Part shown: positions 1 to 5,451 of the stretch, in pieces
Layout: every line of letters begins with the position of its first letter
How positions within the stretch are numbered: the first letter of the stretch is position 1
Assembly (NCBI GenBank): GCA_031383555.1
Contig: JANMZR010000197.1
Coordinates: forward strand, 1-5,451
Direction of reading: 5' to 3'
Length of the DNA: 5,451 nt
Source: JANMZR01 sp031383555
Lineage (GTDB): Bacteria > Bacteroidota > Bacteroidia > Cytophagales > Spirosomataceae
Program-made: the position numbers and the translations under genes
Notes under the pieces: generated by a model
Databases searched by the model: none
Told to the model about the DNA's origin: nothing
What the model saw: the letters and a program-made list of their open reading frames with translations, nothing else

Positions 1-66
1 GCTCGAAATGACAAAAGAAGGCCCAGCGTTGTCCTTTCGACTCGGCGTAGCCTGAGGAGAAATCTA
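1..66. repeat. End of a dispersed intergenic repeat-like element
   Basis: This stretch is clearly richer in G and C than the AT-rich spacer that follows. It contains an imperfect inverted repeat: TCGAAATGACAA (3-14) pairs with TTGTCCTTTCGA (29-40), 12 bp with one mismatch and a 14-nt loop. Read on the minus strand it runs AGATTTCTCC... to ...TGTCATTTCGAGC, a word pair I recognise from short non-coding repeats scattered between genes in Bacteroidota and other genomes; that identification is from memory. The element probably continues past the left edge. The spacer at 67-242 is AT-rich, holds no gene I can support, and shows only a 10-bp direct repeat TAGATTTTTA (200-209 and 223-232). I see no convincing terminator there for the cupin gene that ends at 243. 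Confidence 0.5.
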
Positions 67-242
67 AAATAACTCACTTTTAATATGTTTCCACTCTAAC
101 TCCTGTAATTCCAATTTATTAATTAATTGAAAACGAGATAATTGAAATAATTAATCATATTTTAATTTTTTTACTCTTCAATAATAAACTTAAATTAATT
201 AGATTTTTAAAAAAAATAAAACTAGATTTTTATATTAGTAGG

Positions 243-581
243 CTATAGAAAATCTTCTCTTTTTGGGTTAAACACATCGACCAATTCTCCTTCCTCCAAA
301 CATTTTACCCCATGAAATACCATAGTTGGAGCGTAAAAAACATCTCCTGCTTTTAAAACTTTTGTACTGTCACCAATAGTAACTTCAAAAATACCTTTTG
401 CTACATAACCAACTTGCAAATGTGAGTGGTTATGAATTGCACCAATTGCACCTTTTTCAAATTTGTTTTTTGTGACCATCAATTCATCAGAATAAGTCAT
501 TATTTTTCTTTGAATTCCTCCTCCTAAGTTGTCGTAAGGGACTTGGTCATTTTCAACTAAAGTCAAATTTTCCTTTTTCAT
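243..581 (-). CDS. KdgF-like cupin (unsaturated uronate ring-opening protein)
   Basis: A complete 112-residue single-domain cupin with an ATG start and TAG stop. The likely role is that of KdgF: helping turn 4,5-unsaturated monouronates, the end products of pectin or alginate lyases, into their linear keto forms in the cytoplasm. The core shows a metal site H50-x-H52-xxx-Q56 with the last ligand at H90, in the second cupin motif (AGDVFYAP...FHG, 78-91). The tail D102-x-F104-xxx-R108-E-D-F-L resembles the acidic/aromatic/basic set at the KdgF active site. Its length matches KdgF, about 110 residues. There is no signal peptide or membrane segment. It is divergent from a LacI-type regulator 103 bp away, a common arrangement for uronate genes. 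No lyase or other uronate pathway gene is in view, so a generic sugar-binding cupin is the alternative. The cupin fold is certain; the KdgF role is a good but unproven match. Confidence 0.8.
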   Translation of the reverse strand: MKKENLTLVENDQVPYDNLGGGIQRKIMTYSDELMVTKNKFEKGAIGAIHNHSHLQVGYVAKGIFEVTIGDSTKVLKAGDVFYAPTMVFHGVKCLEEGELVDVFNPKREDFL

Positions 582-614
582 TTATAAATTTTAATTTTTT
601 ACACTCAGTTAGCC

Positions 615-686
615 TTATTTTTCAAAATAACAATAAATTATTGATTAAATTTATTCTTAAACGAATAAAATATTAATTAATATTTT
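615..686. promoter_or_regulatory. Divergent control region tiled with inverted repeats
   Basis: The spacer between the cupin and the LacI gene holds four perfect inverted repeats almost end to end: TTATTTT-N2-AAAATAA (615-630), CAATAA-A-TTATTG (631-643), TTTATTC-N6-GAATAAA (650-669) and AAAATATTAATTAATATTTT (667-686). LacI-family dimers bind palindromes, so one or more may be operators for the adjacent regulator, controlling both directions. The third contains AAACG, which resembles a half site of many LacI-type operators. No exact TANNTTTG promoter element occurs here. The nearest are TATTTTTC (616-623, plus strand) and TATTTTG (629-623, minus strand), both weak. The DNA is very AT-rich, which makes chance palindromes more likely. 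Confidence 0.4.
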
Positions 687-1698
687 GGAAATTATTACAA
701 TTAAAGACATTGCAAAAGCATTAAATCTGTCGGCATCCACCGTTTCAAGGGCACTGCGTGATAGCCATGAAATATCTGAACCTACAAAAAAAATTGTAAA
801 AGAATATGCGAAAAAAAACAACTACAGGCCAAATCCTGTTGCGCTGAGTTTAAAGGAAAATAAAAGTAAATCATTAGGTATATTAGTGCCAGAAATAGAC
901 AATCCTTTTTTTTCACAAGCAATCAATGGTATTGAAAGCGTAGCCTACTCTAGGGGTTATCATGTGCTAATTTTTCAAAGTTATGAATCGGTTGAGAGGG
1001 AAATTATAAACGTAAATCATATGTTTTCGAGGCGTGTTGATGGCATTATAATGTCATTATCGGCTGGAACATCAGATGTAACCCACTTGGAAGAGCTAAC
1101 AAAAATAGGTACGCCAATCGTTTTTTTTGACAGAATAACCGACCAAATAAAAACACATAAAGTAGTTACGGATAATTATACCGGAGCCTTTGAGGCGACA
1201 GAACTACTTATTAAAAACGGCAAAAAAAGGATTGCTTATATAGGTGTGGCCAACTATCTTTCTATTTCAAAAGAAAGGCTGGCTGGCTATGCTGCTGCTT
1301 TGGAAAAGTATAAAGTTCCTTTCGATGCATCAATTGTGAAACTTTGTGACTATGAACCTGAAAATATTGAAAATGCAATTTTGGGATTAATGAATTTGGA
1401 AAACAAACCTGATGCTATTTTTTCAGTTTCAGATAGACTTGCTCTGACCTGTCTTTCTGTTTTCAAAAAACATAATTTGAAAATATCAAGAGATTTTGCC
1501 TATATCTGTTTTTCAAATTTAAAAGTCGCTGATTATTTCTCACCAAGTATTACAACAATATCACAACCTGCCTTTGAAATGGGACAAAAAGCGACCGAAT
1601 TATTATTGGAAATAGTAGAGTCGAAACATAGAGAACGCATTGTATTTCAAACGGTTACTATTAAAACTAGTTTGAATATTAGGGAGTCGTCTGAATAA
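685..1698 (+). CDS. LacI-family transcriptional regulator
   Basis: A complete 337-residue DNA-binding regulator. The N-terminal helix-turn-helix (T5-IKDIA...S18-TVSRAL) aligns without gaps to E. coli LacI residue numbering (D8, T19, V20, S21, R22). A hinge helix follows (N50-PVALSL56). From about residue 62 comes a periplasmic-binding-protein-like effector domain (SLGILVPEIDNPFF, then VDGIIMS, VFFDR, ...ISQPAFEMG), ending in the usual helix before KTSLNIRES. The start is TTG at 685. An in-frame stop at 658-660 and the absence of ATG or GTG between them leave TTG as the only ordinary start codon, and it gives the standard LacI N-terminus. There is no Shine-Dalgarno site, as is usual in Bacteroidota. 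The effector cannot be read from the sequence; a uronate or oligouronide is inferred from the divergent KdgF-like gene. It ends 18 bp from the convergent epimerase gene, leaving no room for a dedicated terminator. Confidence 0.93.
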   Translation: MEIITIKDIAKALNLSASTVSRALRDSHEISEPTKKIVKEYAKKNNYRPNPVALSLKENKSKSLGILVPEIDNPFFSQAINGIESVAYSRGYHVLIFQSYESVEREIINVNHMFSRRVDGIIMSLSAGTSDVTHLEELTKIGTPIVFFDRITDQIKTHKVVTDNYTGAFEATELLIKNGKKRIAYIGVANYLSISKERLAGYAAALEKYKVPFDASIVKLCDYEPENIENAILGLMNLENKPDAIFSVSDRLALTCLSVFKKHNLKISRDFAYICFSNLKVADYFSPSITTISQPAFEMGQKATELLLEIVESKHRERIVFQTVTIKTSLNIRESSE

Positions 1699-1716
1699 AT
1701 TAGGCGAAGTTTTCTA

Positions 1717-2775
1717 CTAACGGCTTTTTACCCCATCGTGGATCTGCTGAAGTGTCTCATTCAGTCCGAAAGTCCAATTCCATGTAGGATAATGTGTTTT
1801 AAACTTAGTCAAATCTGAAATATACCAAATATGGTCACCAATTCGGTTGGTTTCTGAATAGCTGAAATTCATTTTATTCCCAGTAATTTCCTCACAAATA
1901 GTGATTGCTTCTAACATAGAACAGTTTGCAAAGCGCCCACCTCCGGCATTGTACACCTCGCCAGCTCTTGGGTTTTGGTAAAAATGCCAGAACATATTCA
2001 CCAAGTCGTAGCTATGAATATTATCACGAACTTGCTTGCCTTTATAACCAAAAATAGTATAATGTTGGCCAGTGACGGCGCATTTCATTAAATAAGAAAG
2101 GAAGCCGTGTAGCTGAGTACCAGAGTGATTGGGGCCAGTAAGGCAACCGCCACGAAAAACACCCGTTTTCATGCCAAAATATCGGCCATATTCTTGAACT
2201 AAAATATCGGCAGCTACTTTTGAAGCCCCAAAAAGGCTGTGTTTGGTATGGTCAATACTATGTTTTTCATCGATTCCATTTTCAAAATAAGGGTGACTGG
2301 CATCAATTTCGAACCGGGTTTCAGTTTCGATTAATGGCAAAAAGTTGGGGTTATCGCCATAAACTTTATTGGTTGATGTAAATATAAAAACAGCTTCGGG
2401 GCAATGCAAACGTGTCATTTCCAACATGTTAAGCGTACCATTGGCGTTTACAGTAAAATCTGTAAATGGCTCTTTGGCTGCCCAGTCATGACTAGGTTGT
2501 GCAGCAGTGTGCAAAACTAACTTTATATCAGAGCCATATTTTTGAAATACAGGTTCCAGATCACTTACCTCTCGTATATCGGCTGGGTAATGTATATAGT
2601 TATCAAATTGCTCTTTTAATCGATTTTGATTCCAAGTAGTTGAGGCTTCTGCACCAAAAAAATATTGTCGCATATCATTGTCAATGCCAATTATCAAATC
2701 AAATTTATTTGCAAAAAAGCTTACCGCTTCACTTCCAATTAGGCCTGCTGAGCCCGTTACTAATGCTATATTCAT
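1717..2775 (-). CDS. NAD-dependent sugar-nucleotide epimerase/dehydratase (RfbE-like extended SDR)
   Basis: A complete 352-residue cytoplasmic protein of the extended short-chain dehydrogenase superfamily. The N-terminus has the Rossmann motif G8-SA-G11-LI-G14 and an acidic residue after strand 2 (D32), which favours NAD over NADP. HTAAQPSH (89-96) and T135-NKVYGD are the usual nucleotide-sugar enzyme motifs. The STNKVYGD form and the later GKQVRDNIHSYDLV (246-259) resemble CDP-tyvelose/CDP-paratose 2-epimerases. The normal Y-x-x-x-K catalytic pair reads F182-GAS-K186: Lys is kept and Tyr is replaced by Phe (codon TTT, plus-strand 2230-2232). From memory, a widespread subfamily shares HSLFGASK and FRGGCLTGPNHSG, so this is probably a family trait, not a local mutation. 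The substrate is therefore uncertain. It converges on the LacI gene and diverges from xylA, and no other nucleotide-sugar or glycosyltransferase gene is in view. Confidence 0.85.
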   Translation of the reverse strand: MNIALVTGSAGLIGSEAVSFFANKFDLIIGIDNDMRQYFFGAEASTTWNQNRLKEQFDNYIHYPADIREVSDLEPVFQKYGSDIKLVLHTAAQPSHDWAAKEPFTDFTVNANGTLNMLEMTRLHCPEAVFIFTSTNKVYGDNPNFLPLIETETRFEIDASHPYFENGIDEKHSIDHTKHSLFGASKVAADILVQEYGRYFGMKTGVFRGGCLTGPNHSGTQLHGFLSYLMKCAVTGQHYTIFGYKGKQVRDNIHSYDLVNMFWHFYQNPRAGEVYNAGGGRFANCSMLEAITICEEITGNKMNFSYSETNRIGDHIWYISDLTKFKTHYPTWNWTFGLNETLQQIHDGVKSR

Positions 2776-2811
2776 GTAAATACTTGTTCTTTTTTTCGTG
2801 ATGTAAAGATA

Positions 2812-2828
2812 GTAAAATTAAATTTTAC
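2812..2828. promoter_or_regulatory. 17-bp perfect palindrome, possible operator for the epimerase gene
   Basis: GTAAAATT-A-AATTTTAC has eight paired bases on each side of one central A, with G/C ends. It lies 37 bp upstream of the epimerase start codon. A weak promoter-like TATGGTTTG on the minus strand (2847-2839, TAN3TTTG in place of TANNTTTG) sits just upstream, so the palindrome would fall near the transcription start. Operator function is inferred from symmetry and position only. Confidence 0.3.
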
Positions 2829-2924
2829 CGAATAAGTACAAACCATAGTAATAGAGAAATATAATAAAATTTAAAATAATTTAGCCTATATATTCGCCAA
2901 GATTTAATGATTTCTACTTTGCTT

Positions 2925-2941
2925 ATGGTATTTTTTACCAT
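2925..2941. promoter_or_regulatory. Inverted repeat ATGGTA-N5-TACCAT upstream of the xylA promoter
   Basis: Two 6-bp arms (2925-2930 and 2936-2941) flank five T residues. The site is about 36 bp upstream of the -33-like element of the xylA promoter candidate, a position that would suit an activator or repressor site for xylA or the divergent epimerase gene. As RNA it could form only a short hairpin without a following T tract, so a terminator is unlikely. The binding protein is unknown. Confidence 0.3.
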
Positions 2942-2976
2942 TTCTTGTTGTATATGCAAGTTTTTTAAACTAATTA

Positions 2977-3007
2977 TTTCTTAATCAGCTCAGAATACTT
3001 ATTTTTG
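2977..3007 (+). promoter_or_regulatory. Candidate Bacteroidota-type promoter for xylA
   Basis: TATTTTTG (3000-3007) matches the Bacteroidota -7 element TANNTTTG exactly. TTTC (2977-2980) lies 19 bp upstream, one base away from the -33 element TTTG at the normal spacing. Transcription would start around 3014, giving a leader of roughly 70-75 nt before the xylA ATG. This is a motif match without start-site data. Confidence 0.55.
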
Positions 3008-3024
3008 CATTCCAGATTTTGCAT
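3003..3024 (+). repeat. Direct repeat TTTTGCAT at the xylA promoter
   Basis: The word TTTTGCAT occurs at 3003-3010 and again at 3017-3024, 14 bp apart start to start, across the -7 element and the expected transcription start. It may be chance in AT-rich DNA, or a pair of half sites for a regulator. Confidence 0.25.
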
Positions 3025-3086
3025 AAATAAAATTTTGGAGATTGAAACCTATCTAAAAAATTCATTTTATTAATATTATAAAAATC

Positions 3087-4418
3087 ATGACAAAAATTGT
3101 AACAGGCGACAAAGAATATTTCAAAGGTATTGGCAAAATCGCATTCGAAGGACGTGAATCAGATAATCCGTTGGCCTATAAATGGTATGATGAAAATGCA
3201 ATGGTTGCTGGTAAAACCATGAAGGACCATATGCGATTTGCTGTGGCTTATTGGCATACTTTCTGTGGTACTGGTGCTGATCCTTTTGGTCCGGGAACCA
3301 AACATTTCCCTTGGGATGTAAAAACCGAGGCTGTAGCCAAAGCTAAAGATAAAATGGATGCTGCTTTTGAATTCATTACAAAACTCGGTGTGCCTTACTA
3401 TTGTTTTCACGACATCGACTTAGTTGATGAAGGAAGCTCATTACAAGAATATGAGTCAAACCTATCAGCAATAGTTGATTACGCAACATTGAAGCAAGCT
3501 GAATCGGGCGTAAAATTACTTTGGGGTACTGCAAACGTATTCTCAAATGAGCGTTATATGAATGGCGCTTCTACCAATCCAGATTTTGCAGTGCTTGCTC
3601 ATGCAGGTACGCAGGTGAAAAACGCCATTGATGCAACAATTGCTTTGGGTGGTGAAAATTATGTTTTTTGGGGTGGTCGTGAAGGCTATATGAGTTTGCT
3701 CAACACGAATATGAAGCGTGAATTGGCACATCTGGGTCAATTTTTAACTATGGCTCGTGACTATGCCCGTGCCAATGGCTTTAAAGGTAAGTTTTTTATT
3801 GAGCCAAAGCCTGCTGAGCCTACCAAACATCAATACGATTTTGACTGTGCTACAGTGATTGGTTTTCTTCGGGAGCATAATTTGCACAATGATTTTATGA
3901 TAAATATTGAAGTAAATCATGCAACATTGGCTGGTCATACCTTCCAACACGAGTTACAAGTAGCTGCTGATGGAGGCTTTTTGGGTAGTGTTGATGCCAA
4001 TCGTGGTGACCGTCAAAATGGATGGGATACGGACCAGTTTCCAGTTGATTTAAATGAATTGACAGAGTCGATGTTGATTATCTTGGAGGCAGGTGGTATT
4101 ACACATGGAGGTGTGAATTTCGATGCAAAAACCCGAAGAAACTCAACCGATTTGGAGGATATTTTCTATGCGCATATTGGTGGAATGGACAATTTTGCTC
4201 GTGCCTTGGTTACTGCCGACACTATTTTGCAAAAATCAAATTATAAAAAATTCAGAGCTGACCGCTATGCCTCGTTTAACTCTGGAAAAGGTGCTGAATA
4301 TGAGGCTGGTAAGCTTGGTTTAGCTGATTTACGGGCGTTTGCATTGGCCAATGGTGAGCCAAAACAAACCTCAGGTCGCCAAGAATGGTTGGAAAACATT
4401 GTGAACCAATATATTTAG
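3087..4418 (+). CDS. xylA: Xylose isomerase, class II
   Basis: A complete 443-residue enzyme, very close to the 440 residues of the E. coli protein. It converts D-xylose to D-xylulose in the cytoplasm, the entry step to the pentose phosphate pathway, and needs divalent metal. The TIM-barrel active site is intact: catalytic H108 and D111 in FHDIDLVDEG, E239 and K241 in FIEPKPAEPTKHQYD, E275 and H278 in IEVNHATLAGH, D303 in SVDANRGD, D314 and D316 in WDTDQFP, and D346 in NFDAKTRR. The long N-terminal part (YFKGIGKIAFEG...NPLAYKWYD) marks class II rather than the shorter actinobacterial class I. The ATG start gives the normal N-terminus; no Shine-Dalgarno site precedes it. It stands alone, with its own promoter candidate and a strong terminator. 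No xylulokinase, transporter or XylR lies beside it, unlike in many genomes. The identification is certain. Confidence 0.98.
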   Translation: MTKIVTGDKEYFKGIGKIAFEGRESDNPLAYKWYDENAMVAGKTMKDHMRFAVAYWHTFCGTGADPFGPGTKHFPWDVKTEAVAKAKDKMDAAFEFITKLGVPYYCFHDIDLVDEGSSLQEYESNLSAIVDYATLKQAESGVKLLWGTANVFSNERYMNGASTNPDFAVLAHAGTQVKNAIDATIALGGENYVFWGGREGYMSLLNTNMKRELAHLGQFLTMARDYARANGFKGKFFIEPKPAEPTKHQYDFDCATVIGFLREHNLHNDFMINIEVNHATLAGHTFQHELQVAADGGFLGSVDANRGDRQNGWDTDQFPVDLNELTESMLIILEAGGITHGGVNFDAKTRRNSTDLEDIFYAHIGGMDNFARALVTADTILQKSNYKKFRADRYASFNSGKGAEYEAGKLGLADLRAFALANGEPKQTSGRQEWLENIVNQYI

Positions 4419-4458
4419 TTTTAAGTTTGTTCAGAAATAATATTGACAATAATTTCAT

Positions 4459-4466
4459 TAAATTTG
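4459..4466 (+). promoter_or_regulatory. Exact TANNTTTG -7-like element before the FG-GAP gene
   Basis: TAAATTTG matches the Bacteroidota -7 consensus. No TTTG lies at the normal 19-21 bp upstream; the nearest, at 4426-4429, is 29 bp away. If used, transcription would start near 4473, inside the left arm of the xylA terminator, so the transcript would carry only part of that stem and could not form the terminator. Support comes from a single short motif in AT-rich DNA. Confidence 0.35.
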
Positions 4467-4467
4467 T

Positions 4468-4510
4468 AACCCCAATTCTGTGTAATATATAGAATTGGGG
4501 TTTATTTTTT
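4468..4510 (+). terminator. Intrinsic terminator of xylA
   Basis: A perfect 12-bp stem, AACCCCAATTCT (4468-4479) with AGAATTGGGGTT (4491-4502), closes an 11-nt loop and runs into the T-rich tract TTTATTTTTT (4501-4510). It begins 49 nt after the xylA stop codon. It should end xylA transcription and separate it from the following lipoprotein gene. Confidence 0.9.
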
Positions 4511-4525
4511 ATAAAATATTTCCTA

Positions 4526-5451
4526 ATGAAGCAATTAGCTAAAATACTTGTTTTTATAATCATTTTCTCCCAATTTTTTTCTTGCAAAAATGATACAAAT
4601 CTTTTTAAAAGCCTACCAGCAGTTGAAACAGGCATCACATTTTCAAATAGAATCACTGAAAATGATACTATGAATATTCTCGATTTTGAATATATATACA
4701 ATGGTGGAGGGGTAGGTATGGGCGATTTTAATAATGACGGCCTGCAAGATGTGTATTTCACTGGTAATCAGGTAGCTAACAAGCTATATCTGAATAAATC
4801 TGATACTACTGAAAAGAAAATTCGCTTTGAAGATATTACAGAAAATTCCAAAACATCAGGTAATGGCAAATGGTGCTCTGGAGTAGCCGTGGCCGATGTA
4901 AATGCTGATGGAAAGCTGGACTTGTACGTTTGCGCTAATGTAAAAAAATCAGCCAAAGACCGTGAAAACCTATTATATATCAACAAAGGAAATGATAAAA
5001 ATGGCATACCTATTTTCGATGAAATGGCAACCGAATTTGGTTTGGCTGACACTACTTTTTCAACCAATGCGGCATTTTTTGATTATGACAATGACGGCGA
5101 TTTAGACGTATATATTTTGGTTGATAAAATTGACAATAAAGCCTCCCCAACTAACTTTCGAACACTAAAAAAAGATGGTAGTTCTCAAAACAATGACCAG
5201 CTATACCGCAATGATTTTGACCCTAAATTAGGGCATGCTTTTTTTACAAAAGTAACCAAAGAAGCAGGAATCAACCAAGAAGGCTTTGGCTTAGGCATAA
5301 ATATTACTGATATAAATCGTGACGGTTGGAAAGATGTATTTGTCACTAACGACTTCATTACCAATGATTTACTTTGGATAAATAATAAAAAAGGTGGCTT
5401 TACTGACCAAGCCTCTCAATACTTCAAACATACTTCGGCTTCCGCCATGGG
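4526..5451 (+). CDS. FG-GAP/VCBS-repeat lipoprotein, 5' part only
   Basis: An open frame begins at ATG 4526 and runs off the right edge after 308 codons with no stop. The N-terminus is a lipoprotein signal: K2...K6, a hydrophobic run I7-F18, then the lipobox-like FFSC with Cys at 20, so the protein is probably anchored in an outer membrane leaflet. The mature part shows beta-propeller-type FG-GAP/VCBS repeats with calcium-loop motifs: DFNNDGLQD (67-75), DVNADGKLD (124-132), DYDNDGDLD (186-194) and DINRDGWKD (262-270). In Bacteroidota such proteins are usually about 1100 residues and often end in an ASPIC/UnbV domain; that part would lie outside the window. The biochemical role is not established; surface binding or adhesion is a guess. 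It follows the xylA terminator, so it is probably a separate unit. Two minus-strand open frames over it are shadows. Confidence 0.88.
   Translation, partial: MKQLAKILVFIIIFSQFFSCKNDTNLFKSLPAVETGITFSNRITENDTMNILDFEYIYNGGGVGMGDFNNDGLQDVYFTGNQVANKLYLNKSDTTEKKIRFEDITENSKTSGNGKWCSGVAVADVNADGKLDLYVCANVKKSAKDRENLLYINKGNDKNGIPIFDEMATEFGLADTTFSTNAAFFDYDNDGDLDVYILVDKIDNKASPTNFRTLKKDGSSQNNDQLYRNDFDPKLGHAFFTKVTKEAGINQEGFGLGINITDINRDGWKDVFVTNDFITNDLLWINNKKGGFTDQASQYFKHTSASAM

Larger units (their letters stand above)
2776..3086. other. Divergent intergenic region between epimerase and xylA
   Basis: This 311-bp spacer is strongly AT-rich and carries no gene I can support. It holds the control signals for two divergent genes: a palindrome near the epimerase start (2812-2828), a stem-loop-like repeat (2925-2941), a good promoter candidate for xylA (2977-3007) and a short direct repeat overlapping it. 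About 80 nt of leader lies between that promoter and the xylA start, with no riboswitch fold that I recognise and no Shine-Dalgarno site before the ATG. Confidence 0.6.

Noticed and set aside
1..72. An open frame from the left edge to a TAA at 70-72, possibly the end of a protein
   Set aside because: It is short, very Arg-rich and unlike the other genes in codon use, and it coincides with the inverted-repeat element, which explains the sequence better.
658..684. An upstream start for the LacI gene at the ATA or ATT codons before TTG
   Set aside because: TTG at 685 gives an N-terminus that aligns without gaps to LacI, and a stop at 658-660 limits any extension to eight residues.
2907..2984. 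A 25-codon open frame in the spacer before xylA, hydrophobic and with a TISC motif that resembles a lipobox
   Set aside because: It overlaps the 2925-2941 inverted repeat and the -33-like element of the xylA promoter candidate, and no start signal precedes it. Short hydrophobic frames are expected by chance in T-rich DNA.
3037..3040. GGAG as a Shine-Dalgarno site for xylA
   Set aside because: It is about 46 nt from the start codon, too far to act, and Bacteroidota usually do without such sites.
3159..4323. Four smaller open frames inside xylA (three on the minus strand, one on the plus strand near 4123-4323)
   Set aside because: They lie within a fully conserved xylose isomerase reading frame and their translations show no recognisable domain.
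4276..5067. Two minus-strand open frames of 161 and 99 codons across the xylA end and the lipoprotein gene
   Set aside because: The first crosses the xylA terminator, and both are antisense to a plus-strand frame with a lipoprotein signal and clear FG-GAP motifs.
1..5451. CRISPR arrays, tRNA or rRNA genes, insertion sequences, toxin-antitoxin or defence genes
   Set aside because: I saw no regularly spaced repeats, no tRNA-like cloverleaf and no transposase or defence motifs on either strand.

Overview
The window looks like chromosomal DNA from a member of the Bacteroidota, probably of the Cytophagales type. The base composition is AT-rich, Shine-Dalgarno sites are lacking, and two sites match the Bacteroidota -7 promoter element TANNTTTG. 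The protein types also fit: a class II xylose isomerase and a large FG-GAP/VCBS lipoprotein. The taxonomic call is inference from these features; no marker gene is present.

Layout from left to right. Positions 1-66 hold the end of a GC-richer intergenic repeat with an internal inverted repeat, followed by AT-rich spacer. A small cupin resembling KdgF (243-581, minus strand) and a LacI-family regulator (685-1698, plus strand, TTG start) are divergently transcribed. Their 103-bp spacer is almost tiled with inverted repeats. A sugar-nucleotide epimerase of the extended SDR superfamily (1717-2775, minus) converges on the regulator with an 18-bp gap; its usual catalytic Tyr is Phe. A 311-bp divergent spacer with a good promoter candidate and two palindromes separates it from xylose isomerase xylA (3087-4418, plus). 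A strong intrinsic terminator follows xylA. The last gene (4526 to the window edge) is the 5' part of an FG-GAP/VCBS-repeat lipoprotein.

How the genes fit together. The KdgF-like cupin acts on unsaturated uronates released by pectin or alginate lyases, and the adjacent LacI-type protein is its most likely regulator. Xylose isomerase channels pentose into the pentose phosphate route. Both fit a bacterium living on plant or algal polysaccharide, but no lyase, SusC/SusD pair, xylulokinase or transporter lies in the window. Each gene appears to be its own transcription unit, so this is a cluster of sugar-related genes rather than one operon. I found no CRISPR array, RNA gene, insertion sequence or clear novel multi-gene system. 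The most unusual points are the Tyr-to-Phe epimerase, the palindrome-tiled spacer with a start codon inside a 20-bp palindrome, and a promoter-like element placed so that transcripts for the last gene would start inside the xylA terminator stem.
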